The notes beneath the pieces were generated by a model. That model had not been told where the DNA came from and did not search any database. It saw nothing but the letters and a program-made list of their open reading frames with translations. From Anaerolineales bacterium (GTDB lineage Bacteria > Chloroflexota > Anaerolineae > Anaerolineales > Villigracilaceae), in the NCBI GenBank assembly GCA_016927315.1, contig JAFGMV010000009.1:34665-98664 (forward strand): a stretch of 64,000 nucleotides of DNA. Reading direction: 5' to 3'. Position 1 is the stretch's first letter. Every line of letters begins with the position of its first letter. Shown here piece after piece: positions 44,434 to 52,634 of the stretch. Both the position numbers and the translations under genes were made by a program.

Positions 44434-45365
44434 AAGAGGTTGCTCCCTATGAAGTGTAACATATCCTCTGCCAAACGTTTTCTCTCTGTATGATCGGACA
44501 TGATGGTATTGGTAATGAATGTTTCCAGGCCCAGTTTGTTTACATCATCAGACAGGCCGGCATCCTTTTGATCGATGACTAAGGCTGGACGCAGTCGCTG
44601 GTAGTGCCGCGCGACGGCTAGTGCAGATGGCTGGATGCCAAGTTCGGCATACATCTTGGCCGCAGGACCCTTGATCGCTTCCCCTGCGATAATGGGAGAT
44701 ACGGCGATCACTTTTTTCTTGCCAACCGCATCCAAAATGCCCGGAAGCTTCAGGATGGGATCGATACTGACCCAGGGGTTGGAAGGGCATATTATCACAA
44801 AATCGGCCTGGTGGATGGCTTCCAATAAACCGGGTGCAGGGGCGGCTTGGTCGAGGCCCTCGAAGCGAAAACCTTTAACTTGAGGCTGGCAGCGCTCGCG
44901 GACAAAATATTCCTGAAATCCCAATTCTCCTGCTTCCACCGTATTCACCATTGTCCGCACGGGCTGATCGCTCATTGGAAACACTGTCTGCAGTACTCCC
45001 CATTTCCGGCAGAAGTGAAGGGTGATCTGGCTGAGTGTCTGCCCGGCTTTCAGTCGGCGGGTGCGCTCCAGGTGGACGCCCAGGTCCAGGTCTCCCAGGC
45101 GAAACCAATCCGGTCCCCCTAGTAGCTGGATGTTTTCCATTGTTTTCCAGGATTCATCCCTGCGCCCCCAGCCGGTGGTTGGATTGGCAAGACCAGCTAG
45201 CGTGTAGCAGACGGTATCCAGGTCTGGTGAAATGTATAAACCGAAGTGTTCGAAATCGTCACCTGTGTTGACGATGATGGTCAGATCTTTGGATGGGAGG
45301 GATTGGGCGAAGCCGTGCGCTAGTTTGGCGCCGCCAACGCCGCCAGCCAATGCGACGATTTTCAT
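44430..45365 (-). CDS. cofD: 2-phospho-L-lactate transferase CofD/FbiA
   Basis: ATG 45365 (MKIVALAGGVGGAKLAHGFAQ) is used; a longer in-frame start only adds eight residues. The 311-residue protein has the CofD N-terminal GGVGGAK loop, VNTGDDFEHFGLYISPDLDTV and IICPSNPWVSIDPIL. It transfers the activated three-carbon phospho-acid to Fo, giving F420-0 or dehydro-F420-0. It sits 7 nt after the nitroreductase gene. Confidence 0.93.
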   Translation of the reverse strand: MKIVALAGGVGGAKLAHGFAQSLPSKDLTIIVNTGDDFEHFGLYISPDLDTVCYTLAGLANPTTGWGRRDESWKTMENIQLLGGPDWFRLGDLDLGVHLERTRRLKAGQTLSQITLHFCRKWGVLQTVFPMSDQPVRTMVNTVEAGELGFQEYFVRERCQPQVKGFRFEGLDQAAPAPGLLEAIHQADFVIICPSNPWVSIDPILKLPGILDAVGKKKVIAVSPIIAGEAIKGPAAKMYAELGIQPSALAVARHYQRLRPALVIDQKDAGLSDDVNKLGLETFITNTIMSDHTERKRLAEDMLHFIGSNLL

Positions 45366-45372
45366 TGCGCTG

Positions 45373-45972
45373 CTATAGGTATTTAACAACCTGGTCGATG
45401 GATTTCAGGTCTTTTGGTTGCGGCTCTTCATCTGCATACCCGATGAAGAACATGGCCTGGGGTTCCCAACTGCGGGGCAGTTTCAAGACAGTTTGAATTT
45501 TATGACCGGTAAACAACGGCCAGCAAACCCAGGCGCCTGAAAGGCCGGCTGCGTGTGCAGCCTGCAATAGCTGTAAACCGGCCAGCGCCACCGATTGGGT
45601 GGCCAGCGTGGTTTCTGCTTGTTGGCCTCGCAGGCTGGGGGATTGTTTTACATCGATGATATCGCGACAGAGCAGGATCACTACCGGTGCATCCTGGATA
45701 CGCCGATGGGTGCGGTCGACGCGACCTTGTATGTCTTCTTCGGGTGCTCCTTCTTTCTGCATGTCATATTGATAGCGTTCAGCAATACCGTTGGCCAGCT
45801 GTTCTCTGCTTTGTGGGCTTTGCATAACAACAAATCGCCAGGGTTGAAGGTTATGGGCTGATGGGGCATGAATTGCGGTTGTCAGCAGGGTTTCCAGCAG
45901 AGAAGCGGGTACGGGTTCTGGTTTGAAGCGTCGAATGGAGCGCCGGGAGCGTAGAAAGTGTTGATAATCCAT
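45373..45972 (-). CDS. Nitroreductase-family flavoprotein, FbiB C-terminal-domain-like
   Basis: This 199-residue FMN-type nitroreductase has SRRSIRRFKPEPVPASLLETLL, HAPSAHNLQPWRFVVM, and a late GLSGAWVCWPLF. In Mycobacterium the C-terminal half of FbiB has this fold and reduces dehydro-F420-0 made from PEP. Here it is a separate protein between CofD and a PPOX-type protein in the F420 cluster. I infer that it supplies the same reduction; a general nitroreductase is the alternative. Confidence 0.75.
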   Translation of the reverse strand: MDYQHFLRSRRSIRRFKPEPVPASLLETLLTTAIHAPSAHNLQPWRFVVMQSPQSREQLANGIAERYQYDMQKEGAPEEDIQGRVDRTHRRIQDAPVVILLCRDIIDVKQSPSLRGQQAETTLATQSVALAGLQLLQAAHAAGLSGAWVCWPLFTGHKIQTVLKLPRSWEPQAMFFIGYADEEPQPKDLKSIDQVVKYL

Positions 45973-45976
45973 AATG

Positions 45977-46366
45977 TTAATGCTTATCGATGTGTTCCGG
46001 TTTTATTTTGTAGATGACGCGGGTTTCTCCCGGCTCGGATCCTCGCCAGGGTTTTCCAGTGTATTTAATTGCCAGGTCCTCAATATGACGAATGGCGCCT
46101 TCTTCCGTGTCCCCGGTGACACGGCCCCTGACCTGAAGGTAACGGTAGGGTGATTTGGGGTCCTGAATACACAGGGCTACCTGCGGCCGGGCGCGCATAT
46201 TGCGGTCTTTCGTGCGCCCCCTGGCCGTATTGACCAGTATGTGTTTACCATCTGTGTTGAACCAGACCGGTGTGACCTGGGGGGATCCATCTGCCATGCT
46301 TGTCGCAAGAAAAAGAAATGCCGGAGTGTCGTCAGAAAGCAGGTCCAAGTATTCTTCTGGAAACAT
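45977..46366 (-). CDS. PPOX-class F420-dependent oxidoreductase
   Basis: ATG 46366 follows AAGGA (129 aa); upstream in-frame sequence has no support. The split-barrel fold shows LSDDTPAFLFLATSMADGSPQVTPVWF, RTKDRNMRARPQVALCI and VRGRVTGDTEEGA. The pattern TPVWF...NTARGRTKDRN is typical of F420-binding members (Rv1155-like) of the pyridoxamine-phosphate-oxidase fold. Its substrate is unknown. Confidence 0.82.
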   Translation of the reverse strand: MFPEEYLDLLSDDTPAFLFLATSMADGSPQVTPVWFNTDGKHILVNTARGRTKDRNMRARPQVALCIQDPKSPYRYLQVRGRVTGDTEEGAIRHIEDLAIKYTGKPWRGSEPGETRVIYKIKPEHIDKH

Positions 46367-46452
46367 TCTTGTGTTCCTTGGTGGTATGTATTGATAGATT
46401 AACTTTAGCAAAATATTATTTGAATCACATAAACGTTCATCAGGTTTCACGA

Positions 46453-47220
46453 TTACCGGAAAAGATCAAGTTTTTCAGGACGCAGCAGTTCTTTTAAACT
46501 GCCTGTGCGCAGAAGATATGGAAAGCCATGGATGTGCACGGCGGGTATCCCTTCTGCGGCCTGTCCCATCACCAGGGAAGCCGCGGCTGCCAGTTCGTCT
46601 GCCGCTCCGACCTGTGTTATTTCCAACTTTCTTTCAAACAGGTCCGGGGAACCGCGCAGGTCGACCAGGCCAGGCAGGCCGGCCAAGCCAATCGTGATGC
46701 CGACAGTTCCCTTGCGCCAGGCGCGGCCATGCGAATCAATAATTTGGATTCCCAACCGGGCATTGAGTTCGTTTTCAAGGCGTTGGCGGATCAGGGCGGC
46801 TGACTGGTCCGGATTTTCCGGGAGAAGCAGCACCTGCCCGAGCCGGTCCTCCGGGTTGAACTGGATGTTGGAGTGATCAATGCCTGCGTTGGCGCAAATA
46901 AAACCCAGTTTGTGTTCAACGATGATTACATCCTGTCTGACCCGTAATACCTGGCTGCTTTCCTGAAGGATGAGTTCACAGAAACGGGGGTCCTTTCCCG
47001 ATTCTTGTGCGAGTGCAATGGCTTCAGCCGAAGGGGTTACCTCCGCCAATTCTTTATACCGGCCCTCTGCTTTGGAGACTATCTTTTGAGCCAGGGAAAG
47101 AACATCTCCATCTCTTACTTCGATCTTTGCAGAATGGATTGCATCAAGAAGAATATCCGCCAGGGGATCGCCCGGGCGGATCAAAGGTATTCCGGCGAGT
47201 GGCGTTATAGTTAATGTCAC
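46453..47220 (-). CDS. cofE: Coenzyme F420-0:L-glutamate ligase
   Basis: Start GTG 47220 overlaps the fno stop as GTGA (255 aa). Clear CofE motifs: PLAGIPLIRPGDPLADILLDAI, DGDVLSLAQKIVSKAEGR, GFICANAGIDHSN, IIDSHGRAWRKGTVGI-type and AAEGIPAVHIHG. It adds glutamates to F420-0. It is stand-alone, not fused to a nitroreductase domain as in actinobacterial FbiB; that domain is the separate gene at 45373-45972. Confidence 0.93.
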   Translation of the reverse strand: MTLTITPLAGIPLIRPGDPLADILLDAIHSAKIEVRDGDVLSLAQKIVSKAEGRYKELAEVTPSAEAIALAQESGKDPRFCELILQESSQVLRVRQDVIIVEHKLGFICANAGIDHSNIQFNPEDRLGQVLLLPENPDQSAALIRQRLENELNARLGIQIIDSHGRAWRKGTVGITIGLAGLPGLVDLRGSPDLFERKLEITQVGAADELAAAASLVMGQAAEGIPAVHIHGFPYLLRTGSLKELLRPEKLDLFR

Positions 47221-47900
47221 TGCTGGCCGTTGGTTCCGGTTATTTTGATCCCGGCGTGTGTTGTTTTATACTTCTTATTTATCCCGATCAGTATGCTGGT
47301 CATCCCCTCCACGACGACAGCGTTTTCGATTGGGCCTGCATCCCAACCGGTCAGTCCGGCTGCTTCAACCAGTTTAAGGGTTTCTTTGCGGGCGTCCTTG
47401 CTGGTCCCGCAGACCAGGACATCACAGTTTACGAGCTCATCGTTGAGCAGGTGTTCGTGTGAGATATTCTGGAAGGCGGTTGTGACTTCAGAATCTTCTC
47501 CCAGTATTTCACGGGCTTCCTGGGCTGCACTACCTGCTTCCGGCATTTGCACCTTGGTCACGTTGGGCGGCGCCAGGGGTACTGTGACATCAATCAGGAG
47601 TTTTCCCTGCAGTTGGGCTTTTACGCTTTCCAGTGTAGCCCTATGGGCGCTATATGGAACCGTGAGTACGACAATGTTTGCAAGGTTGGCGGCATCTGAG
47701 TTGGATACACCCAGTATGGAGGCATCCCCATCCAGCATATTGTTCAGTTCATTGGCAGCGCCCAGCGCTTTATCCGGAGTGCGGGAGCCAATCATGATAC
47801 GGTAACCGGCTTTCGCCCAGCGATACGCCAAGCCCCGGCCTTCTTTGCCTGTACCTCCCAGAATGGCGATTGTCAGTAATAAAGGGGTCGTTTGAGACAT
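47217..47900 (-). CDS. fno: NADPH-dependent F420 reductase
   Basis: This 227-residue Rossmann protein begins with the Fno signature IAILGGTGKEGRGLAYRWAK and continues with MIGSRTPDKA and LIDVTVPLAPPNV. It transfers hydride between NADP(H) and F420. Being translationally coupled to cofE it would supply reduced F420 for the LLM and PPOX enzymes of the cluster. Confidence 0.92.
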   Translation of the reverse strand: MSQTTPLLLTIAILGGTGKEGRGLAYRWAKAGYRIMIGSRTPDKALGAANELNNMLDGDASILGVSNSDAANLANIVVLTVPYSAHRATLESVKAQLQGKLLIDVTVPLAPPNVTKVQMPEAGSAAQEAREILGEDSEVTTAFQNISHEHLLNDELVNCDVLVCGTSKDARKETLKLVEAAGLTGWDAGPIENAVVVEGMTSILIGINKKYKTTHAGIKITGTNGQQ

Positions 47901-47930
47901 AATCTTTTCCTTTTTTTGGGGCCTGGAAAA

Positions 47931-49271
47931 TCAAAACTGGCTTTGATATCGCTGCCAGGTACCGGTAGCTAATTCATGTGCCCGGGCAGAGATTTCTGCT
48001 GTGTCCAGGGTCGTAAGCTGACGGTCTTTCATTAATATTTTACCTCCGACAATTGTGGTTGTAATCATCGTATCGCGAAAACCGAACAGAATATGCCAGG
48101 GTAAATTCCCTGGAGAAAGCGGAGTCGGTGCATGATACTCGACAAACACCAGATCGGCAAAGGCGCCCGGGGTAATCCGGCCAATGGGGGCTGCCGGGAA
48201 GAACATATTTGCCAGTGCAGCATTGTTGTAGACAGCCATATTCACAACATCATAGCCGGACATGCGGCGGGGATCACGATTCCAAACCTTGTGAATCAGG
48301 TAGGCTGTTTTCCATTCTTCCCACATGGCATTGGAAAAACCATCGTTACCCAGGCATACTTTGACGCCTGCCCGCATCATGGATTCAATCTGGGCAACGC
48401 CAACCGCGTTGTTCATATTTGAACGTGGTTGGTGTGTAACCCAGGCGCCACTATCTGCAAGCAAATTGATCTCACGGGTGTCAACATGTACACAATGGGC
48501 GGTTATCGTCTTTGGTCCCAGCAGGTCAAACTTTTTCAGGCGGTCGATGACTCGCAGGCCATATTTGTTGAGACTGTCCCACTCATCGGCCGGTGATTCT
48601 GCGGCATGCACGTGGAATCCGGTCCCTTCCGGGACAGCGTTGCGGCATTTTTGGAGGGTTGTGTTGGAAAGCGTCAGGCTGGCATGTAAACCAAACGTGC
48701 CGGCTAGGAGATGAACAGGTTCCTTTTCCAGGCGCCTGAGAAAACGTAAGTTTTCATTGATCCCGGCCTGCATTTTCTGCGGTCCATCTCGATCGGTTAC
48801 TTCATAGCATAGAACTGCCCGCAGTCCGGCTTGTTCAACCGTCTCGGCAATAATGTCAAGGGAGCCATCTATGGCATTGGGGGAGGCATGATGGTCAATC
48901 AGGGTAGTAGTGCCGTGTCTGATTGCATCTGCCAGACAGAGCAGCGCTGAATAGCGAATATCATCTTCTGTCAAGGATTTGTCTAGCGGCCACCAAAGTT
49001 TTTCCAGAATCTCCGGGAAATCTTTGGGGGCATCGCCTGGGATTGTCATTCCCCGGGAGAAGGCGCCATAAAAATGGGTATGGGCGCAGATATTCCCGGG
49101 CATGACGAGTTTATGACCAGCATCGATCTGTTCAGCATCTTGATATCTGGAGGAGAGTTCTTTTATTGGGCCGATTTCTACAATCCGGTCGTTGTCAATA
49201 TAAACAGCCTGGTCCGTGAGGATTTGATTCTCCGGTTCCCAGGTGATCAACGTTGCGTTAGTAATCAACAT
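47931..49271 (-). CDS. Amidohydrolase family protein (TrzA/SsnA/MtaD-like)
   Basis: This 446-residue metal-dependent hydrolase has the N-terminal metal site NICAHTHFYGAF, LIDHHASPNAIDG, HVHAAESPADEW, HCVHVDTREI and LGNDGFSNAM. This is the layout of the chlorohydrolase/adenosine-like deaminase group. Members deaminate nucleosides (S-adenosylhomocysteine, methylthioadenosine), cytosine or triazines. It precedes fno by 30 nt and is probably in the same unit as the F420 genes. The substrate cannot be fixed from sequence. Confidence 0.82.
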   Translation of the reverse strand: MLITNATLITWEPENQILTDQAVYIDNDRIVEIGPIKELSSRYQDAEQIDAGHKLVMPGNICAHTHFYGAFSRGMTIPGDAPKDFPEILEKLWWPLDKSLTEDDIRYSALLCLADAIRHGTTTLIDHHASPNAIDGSLDIIAETVEQAGLRAVLCYEVTDRDGPQKMQAGINENLRFLRRLEKEPVHLLAGTFGLHASLTLSNTTLQKCRNAVPEGTGFHVHAAESPADEWDSLNKYGLRVIDRLKKFDLLGPKTITAHCVHVDTREINLLADSGAWVTHQPRSNMNNAVGVAQIESMMRAGVKVCLGNDGFSNAMWEEWKTAYLIHKVWNRDPRRMSGYDVVNMAVYNNAALANMFFPAAPIGRITPGAFADLVFVEYHAPTPLSPGNLPWHILFGFRDTMITTTIVGGKILMKDRQLTTLDTAEISARAHELATGTWQRYQSQF

Positions 49272-49306
49272 CGGGTACCTCTTATCGATCTAAAAGGCAG
49301 GGACTT

Positions 49307-51859
49307 TTATCCCAGGCCAATCTTTTGTGGATCGGGCAGTTTCATGCCTCCTGAACCAAGTTCTGCAATCACCTGGAAGCAGGCTTCACGAAGCTCGAGA
49401 TCATCGCTATACATAGCCTGGTAGATACTGTCAAGAACCCCCTCGGAGGGTGTTAACCGCAGGTATGAAAGTGCGGCAAGGCGCGTTTCTTCATGTTCGC
49501 TTTTGAGCGCCAGCAGCAGGACGTCTGTGGCAGGTGATCCAGGGGATATTCCCATTCCCTGGGTGCTGGCAAATTCAATCAACCAGGGCTGTTCAGATGG
49601 AGGCGGCAGCCTCTTGGGCGCACGTAAATCTGCCTGGGCGCGCGCCTCTAACACATCAGTAGCTGCTGTGCGTACAATCCATTCATCATCTTCGACCTGG
49701 CTTTTTTCGATGAGCTCGGATGCCCAGGGCTCATTGATCCTGCCTAAACCATAAACTGCCGCCCTCCTGACCAGTACATCTTCCATGCCGACCCCTTCGG
49801 TGAGCATGGGGTGACCCTCCGCGGGGTGACTGGCCAATGCCTCGGCTGCAGCCCGCCGGGTATCCTCGTCACCCTGGAGCAAGCTCCTGGCGACTTCTTC
49901 CAGCGCGTCTGGTGTACCAATGCTCACCAGCGCCAGGCAGGCAGCCCGCCTGGAGGCAAGATTATGGGTTCTGATGATGCTGGCCAATTCCGGGATGGCT
50001 TTGCTGTCTTTGATTACACCGCTGCCCAATGCTGCCAGTTGAACCAGTTCGTATAGATTGGTTTGCATTAACTGGCGGAATAATGTGCCCACGGCAGGAT
50101 CGTTGCTGAGGGCAAAAGCAGCCATGGCCTGCCCGCGGAGCCCGAGAGGTAGCCCTTCTGCCTGCATTATTTTTGCCAGTTGGGTCATGATCTTTCCGCG
50201 CCAGGCTGCATTCTTCGGTGCAAAGCGCAGCCAGCGAGAAGAAACCAGCAGATGGGTGTGCAGGGGTAAGGCACTTCTGGATAAATATCCATTGACAAGG
50301 TCTGATATATCTCTGGTAGTAGCCAGATATTTTATTGCCAGGAGTTTGCCGCTCCAGTCTGGTTGGGAGGTCAGGTTATCATCCGCGTTGTACCCCGCTA
50401 ATGCCTGTCCGGCCAGGTATGCTCCAATGACCGGGTGCGAGAAGCGCATCCGGTTATTGAGATGCGAAACCAGTAAACCGCTGCTGGCCATTTTGGGGAG
50501 CAGCCCTGGTGCGGGGGCAGCTTTTTTGGATTTCCCCTTTTTCCTTTTTTTGTCTTTCCTGGTATCCCCTTCTTGTTTTTCTCCTCCTGCTTCCTCGATC
50601 TCAGCCTCTAATTCTTCCGTTCTTTCTTCTGGGGGCTCAAAAGACCTGACCCATTCCCGCGCCTTGCGGGTATCGAAGATTGGTTCGAGCGTAAGAACAA
50701 CCTGCATCCCCAGCATTTCGAGGGCTGCTATTGGGACGTTCTTGGGCGCTAGCCTGCGCAGGTGAGTATTGATTGCATCCAGTATGCCTGGGCCAAGACA
50801 GTCTCCCGCATAAGCTCCCCAGACTAAAAGAGTCAATTCGAAGGGGGTCATGGCCTGGTCATCAATATCCAGCCATGAATTCAGCAGCAGGGGATCAACC
50901 GGTTGAGCGCCATCATGGGACCAGGCTTCGACTTCAACAAATTTTGTCCATAGGTCTGCCCACTTTTCCAGAAACAGATTGTGTTGGGGTGGTCCCCAGG
51001 CCATGAGTGCAAGCTGTGCAAATTGCAAACCCACTAGACCCCCCAGTTTTTCCGGGCATCCCGTGGTAACGATTTGGATTTTTGGATAAACTTCCAGGAG
51101 GGTGGATAGAAACTCGACAATGATTCGTTGCCCTTCAGGAGCGAGTTCATCGTAACCATCCAGAAGGAATAACGCACGGCCACTCTGGAAGTTGTAGACA
51201 ATGAACTCAGAGAGCCGGGGTGCGTCGAACAGGGTTGCGTTTTCTGCCAGAACATCGATGATAGGATCCAGGATATATTTTTTTTCCTTGACTGGTATTT
51301 TAAGGTCGGCAACATGCAGCAGGAAAGGAACCTTTTCAACCAGCTTTCCCAAATCTTCATCCCGTTTGGCGCACTTTGAAGCCAGGTGTGCCAGGGCTAC
51401 TGTTTTTCCCAGGCCTGGTTGGCCAGTTATGACCAGGTTGCGACCACCCAAAAGGGCTTCTTCGATCTTAATGGAAGCCGGACTATAAACAGCAGCCAGT
51501 TCGGGCCATGAAGGCAGGTAGGGAAGTGTTTGAGTAACAATATCATCGATGATCGGGGGATCGCCTGGTTCAATGATCGGCAGGGGGGCGATCAGGCGCG
51601 GCGCCAGCAGGATTTCGTCCAGTGCAAATAATGGTGCTGCCAGATGCATCCCCTGTGCTGCACGTAATGTGTTCCGGCGGTGATTTTCTTCTACATTACT
51701 GGTTCGTCTAGCCTGGGCGGATTCATTTGATTCCGCCATGTCTCGGCGGATTTGTCTGGCAAGGGGTCGCATCCTTCCCAAAAGCCACCAGAATACCGAT
51801 CCTGCTGCGAAGCCGATAATAAACGAGATTGTATCGATATGCACAGTGGGTAGACGCAT
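49307..51859 (-). CDS. Membrane-anchored NACHT-type NTPase with C-terminal HEAT repeats
   Basis: This 850-residue protein has an N-terminal membrane helix (about 10-28) and Walker A GQPGLGKT (146-153). A NACHT-type Walker B (ALFLLDGYDELA, 229-240) is followed by a sensor-like VTTGCPEKLGGL. A Lys-rich low-complexity linker (about 430-455, KDKKRKKGKSKK) comes next. A helical region and HEAT-like repeats (about 620-840, RRAACLALVSIG, TRRAAAEALASHP, VRRAAVYGLGRI, TRLAALSYLRL) follow. STAND NTPases sense ligands via repeat domains. The neighbours are not defence genes; the function is open. Confidence 0.78.
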   Translation of the reverse strand: MRLPTVHIDTISFIIGFAAGSVFWWLLGRMRPLARQIRRDMAESNESAQARRTSNVEENHRRNTLRAAQGMHLAAPLFALDEILLAPRLIAPLPIIEPGDPPIIDDIVTQTLPYLPSWPELAAVYSPASIKIEEALLGGRNLVITGQPGLGKTVALAHLASKCAKRDEDLGKLVEKVPFLLHVADLKIPVKEKKYILDPIIDVLAENATLFDAPRLSEFIVYNFQSGRALFLLDGYDELAPEGQRIIVEFLSTLLEVYPKIQIVTTGCPEKLGGLVGLQFAQLALMAWGPPQHNLFLEKWADLWTKFVEVEAWSHDGAQPVDPLLLNSWLDIDDQAMTPFELTLLVWGAYAGDCLGPGILDAINTHLRRLAPKNVPIAALEMLGMQVVLTLEPIFDTRKAREWVRSFEPPEERTEELEAEIEEAGGEKQEGDTRKDKKRKKGKSKKAAPAPGLLPKMASSGLLVSHLNNRMRFSHPVIGAYLAGQALAGYNADDNLTSQPDWSGKLLAIKYLATTRDISDLVNGYLSRSALPLHTHLLVSSRWLRFAPKNAAWRGKIMTQLAKIMQAEGLPLGLRGQAMAAFALSNDPAVGTLFRQLMQTNLYELVQLAALGSGVIKDSKAIPELASIIRTHNLASRRAACLALVSIGTPDALEEVARSLLQGDEDTRRAAAEALASHPAEGHPMLTEGVGMEDVLVRRAAVYGLGRINEPWASELIEKSQVEDDEWIVRTAATDVLEARAQADLRAPKRLPPPSEQPWLIEFASTQGMGISPGSPATDVLLLALKSEHEETRLAALSYLRLTPSEGVLDSIYQAMYSDDLELREACFQVIAELGSGGMKLPDPQKIGLG

Positions 51860-51865
51860 TGGTTC

Positions 51866-52567
51866 TTATCCTGAGTAAAGAAAGCGCTTGCAGGTGGAGC
51901 AGGTGGTCGTCTGGTTTGCGGATCTGGCTGCCTGTTGTTGGGCGCTATTGACGGTGCCGCCGCAAGCTGAACAGCAGCCATCTTCGACCTGGGCGACTGC
52001 CAGGCCATTCTTTTGCTCGCGCACTTGTGTGTAATGCTCCATTAATTTTTCGGGAAGAATACTGGCCGCTGCCTGCCGTTCAGAGTAGAGTCGTTCCAGG
52101 TCTTTGTCCAGGCTTTCCTTTTCAATTGTCAGGTTCTTGTTTTGCAGCAATATCTTTTCCTGGATGTTTTTCAGCCTGGTTTCTGATTCTTCGTACGTCG
52201 TTTCTTTTTCTTCTGCGAATACCATGGCTTCCAACTGGCGGTCTTCGAGTGTCGAAAGATATTTCTTTAGTGATGCAGCTTCACTTTGCAAATCTTGCAA
52301 TTCTTTTGGATTCTGGATTTTGCCTGCGTAGAGATTGTATTCGCTTTGTTCAATTTTTGAGACCTGTTCCTGAACATTGGCTTCACATTGTCTGAGCGCC
52401 ATTTTTGCGGATTCGTTCTCCTTTTTCATGCTCGAGACCAATGCTTGAGCCCGCTGGAGTTCCCTGTCATTTTCCAGAATTTTCTGAATCTCATTTATGC
52501 GGGCCTTGATCTTGTCGATCTGGCTGTCAACCTGTTGAAGGCGGTAAAGACTAAGTGAGGCTCCCAT
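51866..52567 (-). CDS. CT398-like coiled-coil protein with C4 zinc ribbon
   Basis: This 233-residue protein has a long antiparallel coiled coil (about 1-180, LYRLQQVDSQIDKIKARI) followed by a zinc ribbon with CSACGG and CSTCKRF (near 198-228). This is the domain order of the CT398/zinc-ribbon family, found next to varied housekeeping genes. Function unknown. It lies 6 nt before the NACHT gene, so the two are co-transcribed. A terminator upstream separates it from the beta-lactamase-like gene. Confidence 0.85.
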   Translation of the reverse strand: MGASLSLYRLQQVDSQIDKIKARINEIQKILENDRELQRAQALVSSMKKENESAKMALRQCEANVQEQVSKIEQSEYNLYAGKIQNPKELQDLQSEAASLKKYLSTLEDRQLEAMVFAEEKETTYEESETRLKNIQEKILLQNKNLTIEKESLDKDLERLYSERQAAASILPEKLMEHYTQVREQKNGLAVAQVEDGCCSACGGTVNSAQQQAARSANQTTTCSTCKRFLYSG

Positions 52568-52590
52568 GTATTGATTATATACGAACTGTC

Positions 52591-52629
52591 AAAATAAAAA
52601 ACCCCATTGTTGGGGGAAATGGTTTTTTT
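52591..52629 (-). terminator. Terminator after the beta-lactamase-like gene
   Basis: On the minus strand CCCC-AACAAT-GGGG is followed by TTTTTTATTTT. A T-run also follows on the plus strand at some distance. It lies just behind the gene at 52635-54131 and before the zinc-ribbon gene. Confidence 0.65.
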
Positions 52630-52634
52630 ATTGT

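Noticed and set aside
49307..51859. NACHT-HEAT gene as a phage-defence system
   Set aside because: No defence genes, phage genes or mobility genes are nearby; the neighbours are housekeeping. Reported only as a STAND NTPase.
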